DNA of 64,000 nucleotides from Nonomuraea sp. NBC_00507 (GTDB lineage Bacteria; Actinomycetota; Actinomycetes; Streptosporangiales; Streptosporangiaceae). This document shows positions 33,848-42,460 of this stretch, piece by piece. Position 1 is the stretch's first letter. The number at the start of each line of letters is the position of its first letter. Location: assembly GCF_036013525.1 (NCBI RefSeq), contig NZ_CP107853.1, positions 2,170,001 to 2,234,000 of the forward strand, in the 5' to 3' direction. The position numbers and the translations under genes were made by a program. Below the pieces are notes generated by a model, which saw only the letters and a program-made list of their open reading frames with translations, was not told the origin of the DNA and made no database searches.

Positions 33848-34417
33848 TCAACGCCGGGCCCTTCGGGGGCGCATGATGAGCGCGGCGACGTAGTACGTGC
33901 ACGGGACCGTGTCCGGATTGGCGTAGGCGTGCTCGACATCAGCCGCGAAATAGGCCGAATCGCCCGCGGTGAGATCGAGATCTCTGTCGCCGAGGGTCAG
34001 TCGGAGGGTGCCGGACTCGACGGCCACGTACTCATGGGAGCCGGCCGCGTACGCGGGGAAGCGCCCCGCGTCGCACCCGGGTGGCAGGGTGGTGCGGATC
34101 CACTCGAAATTCACCCCGGGCACCACCGGCGTGAGGATGGTCCGGTGCCACCCGCCCGGTTCGTCGATGTGCTCCTGGTCGGCGGCGCGGCGCACGACGA
34201 CGCGGTGGTCGTCGGGCGGCGCGACCAGCTCGGCGAGGGGCACGCCGAGTCCGTCGGCGATGCGGGCCAGCACGACGATGGTGGGCGCCTTATGGCCGCG
34301 CTCGACGGAGGACAGCATGCTGACGCTCACGTCGGCCGCGTCGGCCAACTGCTGGAGCGTCATGGAGCGGTCGCGGCGCAGCTCCTGAATGTGCCTGCCC
34401 AAGGCTTCGAGGTTCAC
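33848..34417 (-). CDS. XRE-cupin transcriptional regulator
   Basis: GTG 34417 follows GAGGAG with 5-nt spacing. The 189-aa protein has an XRE helix-turn-helix at residues 5-60 (MTLQQLADAADVSVSMLSSV and ERGHKAPTIVVLARIADGLG) and a C-terminal cupin (GCDAGRFPAYAAGSHEYVAV; LRLTLGDRDLDLTAGDSAYF; VEHAYANPD). HTH-cupin regulators usually control a neighbouring metabolic or transport gene and sense a small ligand in the barrel. It is divergent from the CGNR gene across 72 bp that contain a dyad. Confidence 0.9.
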   Translation of the reverse strand: MNLEALGRHIQELRRDRSMTLQQLADAADVSVSMLSSVERGHKAPTIVVLARIADGLGVPLAELVAPPDDHRVVVRRAADQEHIDEPGGWHRTILTPVVPGVNFEWIRTTLPPGCDAGRFPAYAAGSHEYVAVESGTLRLTLGDRDLDLTAGDSAYFAADVEHAYANPDTVPCTYYVAALIMRPRRARR

Positions 34418-34445
34418 TGGCTCCTCATCGTAGCCAAGGACCGCT

Positions 34446-34476
34446 GTAAGGGTTATAGTTCGATTATAAGTCTTAC
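34446..34476. promoter_or_regulatory. AT-rich dyad between divergent regulator genes
   Basis: Outer arms GTAAG/CTTAC and inner arms TTATA/TATAA surround GTTCGAT in the 72-bp gap between the XRE-cupin gene and the CGNR gene. It is an unusually AT-rich island in this GC-rich region and probably holds both promoters and the operator of the HTH-cupin protein. Confidence 0.5.
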
Positions 34477-34489
34477 GGAAGGCTGGGGC

Positions 34490-35287
34490 GTGGACATCTC
34501 GATCAACGACTACGCAGTGGGCGCGACCGTGGCGACCGGCCTGGTCAACACCTCGCCTGACGTGCGGGGGGAGGCGCTCCCGGACGTGGACGCGCTGACG
34601 GCCTTCTTGGGCGAGCATGGCGTCCGAGCCGACGCCCTGGCGAGCGGTCGGCTGCCGGATGGCGACGACCTGCGCCAGGTGCACCTGCTGCGCCGGGAGG
34701 TCCGCCCCGTCCTGGAGGCCGAGACGGAGGAGCGGATCGTCGCGGGCGCGATGGTGCTTGCCGGCTGGGCGGGCCGGGCGCCGGAGCTGCGCCGCGAGGG
34801 CGACGGCGGCTGGCAGTGGTACGTCCCGACCGTCGCGGGCGCGTCGCTCGCCGCCGAACTGGCCGCCCTCATCGGCATCGGCGTGCTTGGCACCATCCGT
34901 GCCCTCGGCCCTGGGCGCTTCCGCCGGTGCGCGGCGCCCGGCTGCCGCGGCGTGTTCGTCGACACCAGCCGCGGGGGCCGCCGCGCCTACTGCACGCCGG
35001 ACCTGTGCGGCAACCGCGTCAACGTGGCCGGCCACCGTGCCCGCCGCCGGACACCGAGCGAAGGAGCTCGTGACGAGAGAGCGAGGAACGAGCCAACGAG
35101 GAGCGAAGCGGTCGCGACCATGAACACGAGCGAAGGAGCTCGTGACGAGAGAGCGAGGAACGAGCCAACGAGGAGCGAAGCGGTCGCGACCATGAACACG
35201 AGCGAAGGGGCTCGTGACGAGAGAGCGAGGAACGAGCCAACGAGGAGCGAAGCGGTCGCGACCATGAACACGAGCGTGGCGCGATGA
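34490..35287 (+). CDS. CGNR zinc-finger protein with a repetitive C-terminal tail
   Basis: GTG 34490 follows GGAAGG (34477-34482). The 265-aa protein has an N-terminal ABATE-type region (VATGLVNTSPDVRGEALPDV; RQVHLLRREVRPVLEAETEE) and a CGNR zinc finger with CAAPGC, then YCTPDLCGNRVNVAGHRAR (four Cys). This domain pair is typical of actinobacterial CGNR proteins, probable transcriptional regulators. After the finger the tail is three copies of a 24-residue unit (SEGARDERARNEPTRSEAVA plus TMNT) encoded by the 72-bp tandem repeat. The stop overlaps the next start (ATGA). Confidence 0.85.
   Translation: MDISINDYAVGATVATGLVNTSPDVRGEALPDVDALTAFLGEHGVRADALASGRLPDGDDLRQVHLLRREVRPVLEAETEERIVAGAMVLAGWAGRAPELRREGDGGWQWYVPTVAGASLAAELAALIGIGVLGTIRALGPGRFRRCAAPGCRGVFVDTSRGGRRAYCTPDLCGNRVNVAGHRARRRTPSEGARDERARNEPTRSEAVATMNTSEGARDERARNEPTRSEAVATMNTSEGARDERARNEPTRSEAVATMNTSVAR
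35055..35276 (+). repeat. 72-bp tandem repeat (three copies plus 6 nt) inside the CGNR gene
   Basis: Copies begin at 35055, 35127 and 35199 with CGAGCGAAGGAGCTCG (copy 3 has GGGG instead of GGAG), and a partial fourth CGAGCG starts at 35271. The copies are otherwise identical. The period is a multiple of three, so the frame is kept. Each unit contains small palindromes such as CTCGTGACGAG and GGTCGCGACC. It looks like a minisatellite or a dispersed element amplified in place. Confidence 0.9.
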
Positions 35288-35787
35288 GCGGCCGGTCACC
35301 GGCGGAGGGTGAGGGCATGGACCCCCGGCCGTCGGCCGGGGCCGCGGGCGCTCCGCCGCTGGTGGGGGCGTTCCGGCTGCCGGACGGCTCCTGGGTGCGC
35401 GGGCGGGGCTTGCGCCGCCCGCTCCCGGCGGGGCCGGTGCCCGGCTTCGGCCTCTACTTGGGCTCCGGACGGCTGCGCCGCCGCCACGACGGCGCATTGC
35501 CGTGGCGGCACGCCTGGGTGGAGTGGCCCGACTTCCTGCTCCCGCGCGACCGCGACGAGGCCGTCCGGCACATTCGGGCGCTGCATGAGCAGGCGCGGGC
35601 GGGGGAGGCGGTCGAGGTCGCCTGCGGCGGCGGCATCGGCCGCACCGGGACGGTCATCGCCTGCCTCGCCGTGCTGGCCGGGCTGGACCCCGCCGCCGCC
35701 GTGGCCTGGACCAGGGAGCACCACCACCCCCGGGCCGTCGAGACCCCGTGGCAGCGCCGGTGGATCGCCCGTTTCCCTGCTCTATAA
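35284..35787 (+). CDS. Protein-tyrosine-phosphatase-like protein
   Basis: The 167-aa protein overlaps the CGNR gene by ATGA. The signature VACGGGIGRTGTVIACLAVL contains Cys114-(x)5-Arg120, the C-x5-R phosphate loop of tyrosine/dual-specificity phosphatases. The general-acid loop may be WVEWPDFLLPRDRDEA (Asp83). PTPs of this compact kind are found in actinomycetes as stand-alone proteins. It has no signal peptide. Coupling to the CGNR gene suggests a shared process. Confidence 0.8.
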   Translation: MSGRSPAEGEGMDPRPSAGAAGAPPLVGAFRLPDGSWVRGRGLRRPLPAGPVPGFGLYLGSGRLRRRHDGALPWRHAWVEWPDFLLPRDRDEAVRHIRALHEQARAGEAVEVACGGGIGRTGTVIACLAVLAGLDPAAAVAWTREHHHPRAVETPWQRRWIARFPAL

Positions 35788-35810
35788 TGTGATCTGGTTT
35801 CGCTATAGAG
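35780..35810. promoter_or_regulatory. Inverted repeat before the GNAT gene
   Basis: CTCTATA and TATAGAG are separated by 17 nt, starting inside the end of the phosphatase gene. TATAAT at 35784-35789 is a perfect -10-like hexamer and lies 35-40 bp before the GNAT start. It may be a promoter with an overlapping operator. Confidence 0.35.
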
Positions 35811-35823
35811 AAAGACGATCATC

Positions 35824-36339
35824 GTGGTGTCTCCCCAAGCCGTCATCCGCCCGGCGGTTCCCCCGGACCTGAAGGCCGTGGCCGAGATCAACGCCCACTA
35901 CGTCACCAACACCGTGATCACCTTTGAGGAGACGCCGCCGGCCGTCGACGACTGGCACCGCAGGCTGGCCGACCTGACCGATCGCGGCCTGCCGTTCCTC
36001 GTCGCCGACGTGTCCGGCGAGGTGGCGGGATACGCCTACGCCGGCCCCTGGCGTCCCAAACCCGCCTACCGCAACACCGTGGAGGACACGATCTACCTGT
36101 CCCCCCAGCACACCGGCCGGGGGCTGGGCGGAGCGCTGCTGGGCGAGCTGGTGACCCGGTCGATCGCGGCCGGGATGCGCCGCATGATCGCGGTGATCGC
36201 CGACGCCGGCGACGACCGCTCAATCGAGCTGCACCGCCGCTTCGGCTTCACCGAGGCGGGCCGGCTGACGGAGGTCGGCTACAAGCACGGCCGCTGGATC
36301 GACACCACGCTCATGCAACGCGCCCTGGCCGTCGCCTGA
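35824..36339 (+). CDS. GNAT-family N-acetyltransferase (PAT/bar-like)
   Basis: This 171-aa protein starts at GTG 35824 (MVSPQAVIRPAVPPDLKAVA). It has the PAT-type opening IRPAVPPDLKAVAEINAHYV, NTVITFEETPPAVDDW, the acetyl-CoA loop LSPQHTGRGLGGALLGELVT (Q/R-x-x-G-x-G/A) and RRFGFTEAGRLTEVGYKHGR, all as in phosphinothricin-acetyltransferase-like enzymes. Such proteins acetylate amino-acid analogues such as phosphinothricin or methionine sulfoximine. The substrate here is inferred only by similarity. Confidence 0.9.
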   Translation: MVSPQAVIRPAVPPDLKAVAEINAHYVTNTVITFEETPPAVDDWHRRLADLTDRGLPFLVADVSGEVAGYAYAGPWRPKPAYRNTVEDTIYLSPQHTGRGLGGALLGELVTRSIAAGMRRMIAVIADAGDDRSIELHRRFGFTEAGRLTEVGYKHGRWIDTTLMQRALAVA

Positions 36340-36357
36340 GCTCACAATTTTCCAGGA

Positions 36358-37795
36358 TCAGCGCCAGGAGAGCAGGTAGTCCGTGCCTGCCTGGGCCAAG
36401 AAGTCGTCGATGGCGTCGGGAGTGAGCGGCGGCGGCATCGGGTGGCGGCCGGGAAGCGCGCGGTAGGCGGGCTGGTAGCGCAGCGAGCTGCCGGCATCGG
36501 CAGGGTAGGCCCGCGTGTCGACGCCGATGATCTCGGCCTTGTCGGTGGCGTACCGGCTGATCAGCTCCTCCCACTTCGAGATCGGCACGACCCCGGGTGA
36601 CCAGAGGGCCCTGGGAGAAGACGTTGAGGTAAATCGACCGGTACGGCGGAGCGGTCCGGAGGTAGCGCTCCAGCTCCTCGTAATCGTTGTCCGAGTTGAA
36701 CCGCATCCAGAACGGCACCGAAGCCGTGCGCAGCATCCAGTACGGGTCCGCCTGCACGTACGACTCGGCGACCAGCCGATCGGCGGGCAGGCCCCGGCGA
36801 CGATGCCACCAGCGGTAGAAGTCGGCGACGAAGGGGCTGAGATCCTCGGGCTCGGCCACCGCCAGCCTGCGCAACCGGAAGCCGCGCCGTTCCGCCAGCT
36901 TCTCCAGGTCGGGGACGATGGCGGGATCCAGGCCCCACTCGGCCTCGGGCCGCTTGTCGTCGGGCTCCGGCGGGTCCCAGCGGCGCCGGGGGGAGCCCTC
37001 CCGCTCCAGGTAGCGCGCGACGCGATCATCGCTGGTGAAGTACTCCTCCTCCGCCAGCCCGCCCAGGCACCCGAACTGGAAGCAGGTCCGTTCCCCGGTC
37101 CCCGTGGAGCGCCAGTTCCTGGTGCAGTCGAGCAGGATGATGCTCCCGCCGTCGGCCAGCCGCTCCTCCAGGAACCGCTCGTAGGCGGGGCCGAGGCGCA
37201 GCCGCTTGAGCCGCATGTACGCCATCGCCTCGAGCATCGGCCGGTCCTGCACCGGGTCGTGCATGTGGTAGACGGACAGGTCGGCGTTGTTCTGGGCGAT
37301 CAGCTGGGCCGTCGGGGCGAGCGCGCGCATGGCCGAGACCGGGTCGTCCGGATCGGTGTCCCGGTCCCTGACCGCGACCAGCGTGGTCTGCGGCAGGAAG
37401 GGCGCGCCCAGCGCGGCGGCCAGATGCAGGGCCGCGCCGCTCGCCGCGCCCACCACCACGGCGGGGTAAGGGCCGGGACCGTACTGCCGGACCACCCAGT
37501 AGTCGAGGTCCTCGCGGCGGACCCGCGGCACCCGGTGCGGTGGCAGGCCCTGGACCAGGCCCATGGCCCGGTACATCAGCCGCCGCACCCGCGCGGGCGG
37601 CGCCGAGGCGAGAGCCGCCAGCACGCGGGAGCCCGGTCCCACCGACATGCCCCGGTGGTCCTTGCCCCGCAGGAACCGGCCGGTCGCGCGCACCATGTTG
37701 ACGGAGGAGTCGAAGTCGACCTGGGCCCGGGCGGCACGCAGGCGGCGCATGACCCCCTCCACGAGCACGACCTTGTCCTTGACCCTCATGAGCAT
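36358..37795 (-). CDS. Unknown ~478-aa protein, single-base frameshift near its 3' end
   Basis: Reading left from ATG 37795, the protein begins MLMRVKDKVVLVEGVMRRLR. It contains PAVVVGAASGAALHLAAALG and IILLDCTRNWRSTGTGERTC. The frame runs to about 36610 (YRSIYLNVFSQG) and then degenerates. In the next frame, ALWSPGVVPISKWEELISRY continues naturally to a stop at 36358, ending DFLAQAGTDYLLSWR. Dropping one G from the run at about 36609-36611 restores one protein. I recognise no family. It has no signal peptide. It may be a true frameshift or a sequencing error in a G-run. Confidence 0.7.
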
Positions 37796-37897
37796 CACGC
37801 CTTACCCGAGCCGCCCTTCGCGAAACGGGCGGCAGGTTTCTTGAGCACCACCCGGGTAGCCGGATCTGGTCGGCTCGTTGGCTAAGGAAGTGGGCAG

Positions 37898-39076
37898 ATG
37901 CGATCGTCGTTCCGTCTGGGCCGCGTCGGCGGGGTCGTCGTCGGGCTCAACGTCAGCGTGCTGTTCATCGTCGTGATCCTGGTCGTGGGGCTGGCCTTCG
38001 GGCGCTTCCCGATCGCCTTCCCCGGTCACTCCACGGCCGTCTACCTGCTGGCCGGCCTGGGCGCGGCCGTGTTGTTCATGGCATCCCTGCTCGCGCACGA
38101 GTTGGCGCACGCCCTGGTGGCCAAGCGCCACGGCATCGAGGTGCCGCAGATTACGCTCTGGCTGCTCGGCGGGGTGGCCGAGCTGCGCAGCGAGCCCCGG
38201 ACGCCCGCCGCGGACCTGAAGATTGCCGTCGTGGGTCCCGTGGCCAGCCTGGCCTGCGCGGTGGTCTTCGGCGCCCTGGCGCTGCTGACGTCCGGCGCGC
38301 CGCTGGTGGCCGGGATGTTCGCGTATCTGGGCGCAGTCAACGTGCTGCTCGCGGTGTTCAACCTGATCCCGGCCGCGCCGCTGGACGGCGGCCGCGTGCT
38401 GCGTGCCGCGCTCTGGGCGCGGTGGCGGGACCGGGTGCGGGCCGCCGTCGCCGCCGCCCGCGCCGGGCGGGCGTTCGGGTTCGCGCTCATCGCATTCGGG
38501 TTTGTGCTGATCGTCACCGGGCTCAGTCTCGACGGGCTCTGGCTCGCGCTGATCGGCCTGTTCGTCGTCAACGCCGCCACCGCCGAGGAGCAGCAGGCAC
38601 AACTCGGCGCCGTCCTGCACGGGGTACGGGTCGGGGATGTGATGTCCGCCCCGCCCGTCGCCGCCCACCCCGACGAGACCGTGTCCGGGCTGATCGAGCG
38701 GCTGGTGATGAGCCGGCGCCTGTCCACGTATCCGCTCGTGGACGAGAACGGCGGATTCCTCGGCCTGGTGACGCTCAACCGCATCCGGCAGGTGGCCCCC
38801 CAAGCGCGGGAAACGACCCGGCTACGCGAGATCGCCTGCCCGCCCGAGGAGGTGCCGCGGTCCACCACGGAGGAGCCGCTGACCGGCCTGCTGGGGCGCA
38901 TGACCGGCTGCGCGGACGGCCGCGCCGTGGTGCTCGACCCCTCCGGCCGCCTCATCGGGCTCCTCACACCGACCGACATCAGCCGCGTGATCCAGACCGC
39001 CGGCCTGCGCGGGAACGATCCCTATCCGCACCCGCGCGGCGCCGACATAGCCGTGCCACACCGCGACGGCTTCTGA
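37898..39076 (+). CDS. Site-2 protease (M50B) with CBS-domain pair
   Basis: The 392-aa membrane protein has the zinc motif HELAH at residues 67-71 (LLAHELAHALVAKRHGIEVP), and NLIPAAPLDGGRVLRAAL supplies the third ligand Asp in LDGGR. Several transmembrane helices precede two CBS domains (VGDVMSAPPVAAHPDETVSG onward, and a second near VLDPSGRLIGLLTPTDISRV). M50B proteases cut membrane-bound regulators inside the bilayer; the CBS pair may sense nucleotides. It is divergent from the frameshifted unknown gene. Confidence 0.93.
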   Translation: MRSSFRLGRVGGVVVGLNVSVLFIVVILVVGLAFGRFPIAFPGHSTAVYLLAGLGAAVLFMASLLAHELAHALVAKRHGIEVPQITLWLLGGVAELRSEPRTPAADLKIAVVGPVASLACAVVFGALALLTSGAPLVAGMFAYLGAVNVLLAVFNLIPAAPLDGGRVLRAALWARWRDRVRAAVAAARAGRAFGFALIAFGFVLIVTGLSLDGLWLALIGLFVVNAATAEEQQAQLGAVLHGVRVGDVMSAPPVAAHPDETVSGLIERLVMSRRLSTYPLVDENGGFLGLVTLNRIRQVAPQARETTRLREIACPPEEVPRSTTEEPLTGLLGRMTGCADGRAVVLDPSGRLIGLLTPTDISRVIQTAGLRGNDPYPHPRGADIAVPHRDGF

Positions 39077-39080
39077 GACG

Positions 39081-39290
39081 TCACTCGAAGTCGTCAGGGT
39101 TCAGCTCTTTGCTCCTGATGAAGGCCGCGTCGAATTCGTCCAGGATCTCACCGGGCTCCTCGTCCGCAGCGAGGGGCTCCTCGTCCGCAGCGAGCACGGG
39201 CGACTCCTTCTTGGCCGTGGCCAGCAAAGTCCGGATGGTCTCTTCGTTGTCTTCCCGCTCCGCAGGCGCCTGATCCTTTGGATTGCTCAT
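39081..39290 (-). CDS. Small acidic protein
   Basis: The 69-aa protein begins MSNPKDQAPAEREDNEETIR and contains a 7-residue direct repeat LAADEEP-LAADEEP (a 21-bp duplication), ending IRSKELNPDDFE. It is very acidic and probably disordered. ATG 39290 is preceded by GGGGGAG. It is convergent with the M50 protease gene and divergent from the HATPase-STAS gene. It may be a regulatory or anti-sigma-type small protein; I cannot assign a family. Confidence 0.55.
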   Translation of the reverse strand: MSNPKDQAPAEREDNEETIRTLLATAKKESPVLAADEEPLAADEEPGEILDEFDAAFIRSKELNPDDFE

Positions 39291-39376
39291 CTCGACTCCC
39301 CCTTCTTCGCTCCCCTGCCCAGCAGGATCCCTCTCATCCGCGTCAAGTCCAGGTGTCGTCCGCCGCTCGCGGGGTA

Positions 39377-40117
39377 GTGGGCGACCACTCGGGCGCCCGG
39401 GAGGTGGCGGCCATCGGCAAGGTGGTGTGGGAGCAGTCGTTCGACCGCGACTCGCTGTACGTCCTGCGGGCGACGGTGGAATCACACGCGATCGAGGCGG
39501 GCCTGCCGGAGGGCCGCACCGCCGACCTGGTGCTCGCCGTGCACGAGCTGGCCACCAACGTCATCCTGCACGGCTCGGGCGCGGGACGGGTGCGCCTGCG
39601 GGCCGCGGACGGCATGGTGCACTGCCAGGTCATCGACCCCGGCTGTGCTGCGGTGCCAGGAGCCCCCGCGTGGCCGTACGAGTTCGGTCACGGGTTGTGG
39701 ATCGTCCGCTCCCTGGGCGACCGCCATTTCGTGATCAGGGGCCCGGACGGCACCGTCGCCGGCGTCGGCTTCGCCCTTCCCCACCCCCGACGCCCCTCGT
39801 TCCGGCTCTTCCGGCACGACGAGGACGGCCACACCACGCTGCGCCTGATCGGCGACCTCGACCAGGGAACGGCCCCCGACCTCACGGCCGCCGTCGAGTC
39901 CCTGATCGAGGCGGCCCGGCCGCGCCGCCTCGTTCTGGACTTAAGCAGCATGAGCTTCTGGGACTCCATCGGCATCTCCGCCCTCCTCACGGCGCACGAA
40001 CAGGTCAAGGCGGCCCCGGGCGTCTCGATGACCGTGAAGGGGATCTCCGACGACTTCCGCCACCGCCTCGACTCCCTCACGTTCGTACCGCTCGACTACG
40101 AGAGCCCGGGGGACTAG
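39377..40117 (+). CDS. HATPase-STAS fusion protein (RsbW-like kinase plus antagonist domain)
   Basis: I place the start near GTG 39377, though GTG 39404 is also possible. From there the protein is 246 aa. The first half is a GHKL ATPase: TADLVLAVHELATNVILHGS (N-box, E-x-x-x-N), HCQVIDPG (G1) and FGHGLWIVRSLG (G2). The second half is a STAS domain: TTLRLIGDLDQGTAPDLTAA and LVLDLSSMSFWDSIGISALL, with the phospho-Ser position in WDSIGI. Anti-sigma kinase and antagonist are normally separate proteins. The fusion could switch itself by phosphorylating its own STAS domain. Confidence 0.8.
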   Translation: MGDHSGAREVAAIGKVVWEQSFDRDSLYVLRATVESHAIEAGLPEGRTADLVLAVHELATNVILHGSGAGRVRLRAADGMVHCQVIDPGCAAVPGAPAWPYEFGHGLWIVRSLGDRHFVIRGPDGTVAGVGFALPHPRRPSFRLFRHDEDGHTTLRLIGDLDQGTAPDLTAAVESLIEAARPRRLVLDLSSMSFWDSIGISALLTAHEQVKAAPGVSMTVKGISDDFRHRLDSLTFVPLDYESPGD

Positions 40118-40185
40118 CGCCTGCGTCCGACCGGGCGGCCTCGTCAGCGAGGTCGGCTCAAGAGAGCAGGCCTACCTGGGCGGAT

Positions 40186-40216
40186 GTGCCCCAGCAGCGG
40201 GGCCCATGCGGGGCAC
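40186..40216. terminator. Inverted repeat between the HATPase-STAS gene and the next promoter
   Basis: GTGCCCC and GGGGCAC flank 17 nt, 69 nt after the upstream stop. No U-tract follows. It could end the upstream transcript or act as an operator for the sugar-dehydrogenase gene. The remaining 40118-40344 shows no other feature. Confidence 0.3.
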
Positions 40217-40344
40217 TTAGTCCGATCGGACGCGAAAGGTGTCTCGGTTTCCGGTAATTAGGCCCTCGTCGATCGGCGGAACTCGGGTTACATTCACGTT
40301 ACTTTGCCCTCTCTTATCCCCCCGAGTAGACCGAAGGGAGAGGC

Positions 40345-42450
40345 ATGGGAGCGCGAACCATGATCGCGGCCATGACGGCCGCGGCGATCCTCATGCCGGC
40401 CGCCGCCGCGAACGCTACGGGAACCGCCGGAGCTGCGGCCCCGCCGCCAGACGCCCAATTCCAGAAGGTGACACTCAACGACAATCCGGGCGAGCCGATG
40501 GACCTGGCGGTGTTACCGGATTCGAGGGTTCTCCACACCACCCGCCCCGGCGAGGTCTGGCTACACGACCCCAAGACCGGACTCAACACGCTGGCCGCCC
40601 GGCTCGACGTCTACCAGCACGACGAGGAGGGACTGCAGAGCATCGCCCTCAGCCCCGGCTTCGGCACGGGCTCGAAGCAGGACGACTGGGTCTATCTCTA
40701 CTACTCCCCGCCGCTCAACACCCCGATCGACGACCCCGCCACGCCCGACGTCAACGAAGGCGACGCGCCGTTCACCGGTACGCCGCAGGACTTCGCGCCC
40801 TTCAAGGGGCTGATCCGGCTGTCCAGGTTCCGCTTCACCGGCGCCACCATCGACCTGCGCAGCGAGCAGCGCGTCCTCGACGTGCCGGTGGACCGCGGCA
40901 TCTGCTGCCACGTCGGCGGGGACATCGTCTTCGACGCCGACGGCAATCTCTACCTGTCCACCGGTGACGACACCAACCCGTTCTTCTCCGACGGCTACAC
41001 CCCGATCGACGAGCGGGCCGACCGCAACCCGGCGTTCGACGCCCAGCGCAGCTCCGGCAACACCAACGACCTGCGCGGAAAGATCCTGCGCATCAAGGTA
41101 CGCGACGACGGGTCCTACACGATCCCGCGCGGCAACCTGTTCAGGCCCGGTACGGCGGGCACCCGGCCGGAGATCTACGCGATGGGGCTGCGTAACCCGT
41201 TCCGCATCGAGCTCAACCGGCGCACCGGGGATCTGTACGTGGCCGACTACTCGCCCGACGCGGACGAAGCCGATCCCCAGCGTGGCCCGGCGGGGCACGG
41301 CAAATGGGCGGTCGTCCGCAAGGCCGGCAACTATGGCTGGCCCTACTGCGCGACCGCGCGGCTCCCGTACGTCGACTACGACTTCGCCACCGGCGCGTCG
41401 CGCGCGCCGTTCAGCTGCGCCGCGCCCGTCAACGAGTCGCCGCGGAACACCGGCCTGCGTGCGTTGCCGCCGGTGGTTCAGCCGGAGGTTTGGTACTCGT
41501 ACGGGCCGTCGCAGGAGTTCCCGCAGCTGGGCACCGGCGGCATCGGCCCGATGGCCGGGCCCGCGTACGTCTTCGACCCACGCAAGGCGAGCGGACGCGC
41601 GCCCATCGCCTGGCCGAAGTACTACGACGGCGTCCCGCTCTTCTACGAGTGGACCCGTGACTACGTCAAGGCCTTCCACGACAACGGGCGGCGGATCGAG
41701 AACGTGTTGCCCTCGCTCGTCTTCGACAACCCGATGGACATGGAGTTCGGTCCCGACGGGGCGCTGTACGTGCTGGAGTATGGCGACGGCTTCTTCAGCG
41801 AGAACCCGGACGCCCAGCTCTCGCGCTTCGACTACATCGGCTACACCGGCAACCACACGCCCATTCCGGTGGCCGCGGCGTCGGCGACCACCGGCCATGC
41901 GCCGCTCACCGTCGCCTTCACCAGCGCGGGCACGTCCGACCCCGACGGCGACAGGCTCCGCTACGCGTGGGACTTCAACGCCGACGGCAGGGTCGACGCG
42001 CACAGCCCCGACGCCTCGTACACCTACCAGCAGAACGGCCTCTACCACGCCACCCTCCGGGTCACCGATCCCGCCGGGATGTCCGCGGCGACGTCGGTGC
42101 GGATCGTGGTCGGCAACGCCGCGCCGGTCGTGGAGCTGGTCCGGCCCGCCGACGGCGGGCAGTTCGCCTTCGGCGACGTGGTCGAGTTCGAGGTGCGTGT
42201 CACCGACGACCAGCCGGTGGACTGCGCGAACGTGACCGTGGACTACATCCTCGGCCACGACGACCACGGCCATCCGCAGACCACGGCCCGCGGCTGCACC
42301 GGCTCCATCCAGACCACCGAGCCGAGCGGCCACGACCCGGGGAGCGACGACCTCACCGGCGTCTTCGTCGCCACCTACACCGACCCCGGCGGCGACGGGC
42401 TGCCCTCGCTGACCGGTAGCGACCAGGCCGTACTCGAGCCCACCAGTTAG
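40345..42450 (+). CDS. Secreted PQQ-dependent-type sugar dehydrogenase with PKD domain
   Basis: This 701-aa protein has a signal peptide (MGARTMIAAMTAAAILMPAA, probable cleavage after ANA near residue 28). Residues about 45-500 form the glucose/sorbosone-dehydrogenase beta-propeller (LNDNPGEPMDLAVLPDSRVL; HDEEGLQSIALSPGF; GGDIVFDADGNLYLSTGDDT; AGNYGWPYCA). A PKD domain follows (ATTGHAPLTVAFTSAGTSDP; DGDRLRYAWDFNADG), then another beta-sandwich (NAAPVVELVRPADGGQFAFG). It is extracellular and probably oxidises or binds a polysaccharide or sugar. Whether PQQ is bound is not shown. Confidence 0.92.
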   Translation: MGARTMIAAMTAAAILMPAAAANATGTAGAAAPPPDAQFQKVTLNDNPGEPMDLAVLPDSRVLHTTRPGEVWLHDPKTGLNTLAARLDVYQHDEEGLQSIALSPGFGTGSKQDDWVYLYYSPPLNTPIDDPATPDVNEGDAPFTGTPQDFAPFKGLIRLSRFRFTGATIDLRSEQRVLDVPVDRGICCHVGGDIVFDADGNLYLSTGDDTNPFFSDGYTPIDERADRNPAFDAQRSSGNTNDLRGKILRIKVRDDGSYTIPRGNLFRPGTAGTRPEIYAMGLRNPFRIELNRRTGDLYVADYSPDADEADPQRGPAGHGKWAVVRKAGNYGWPYCATARLPYVDYDFATGASRAPFSCAAPVNESPRNTGLRALPPVVQPEVWYSYGPSQEFPQLGTGGIGPMAGPAYVFDPRKASGRAPIAWPKYYDGVPLFYEWTRDYVKAFHDNGRRIENVLPSLVFDNPMDMEFGPDGALYVLEYGDGFFSENPDAQLSRFDYIGYTGNHTPIPVAAASATTGHAPLTVAFTSAGTSDPDGDRLRYAWDFNADGRVDAHSPDASYTYQQNGLYHATLRVTDPAGMSAATSVRIVVGNAAPVVELVRPADGGQFAFGDVVEFEVRVTDDQPVDCANVTVDYILGHDDHGHPQTTARGCTGSIQTTEPSGHDPGSDDLTGVFVATYTDPGGDGLPSLTGSDQAVLEPTS

Positions 42451-42460
42451 GAGAACCCCC

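Noticed and set aside
35055-35276. CRISPR array
   Set aside because: The 72-bp units are contiguous without spacers, sit inside a coding frame, and no cas genes are present.
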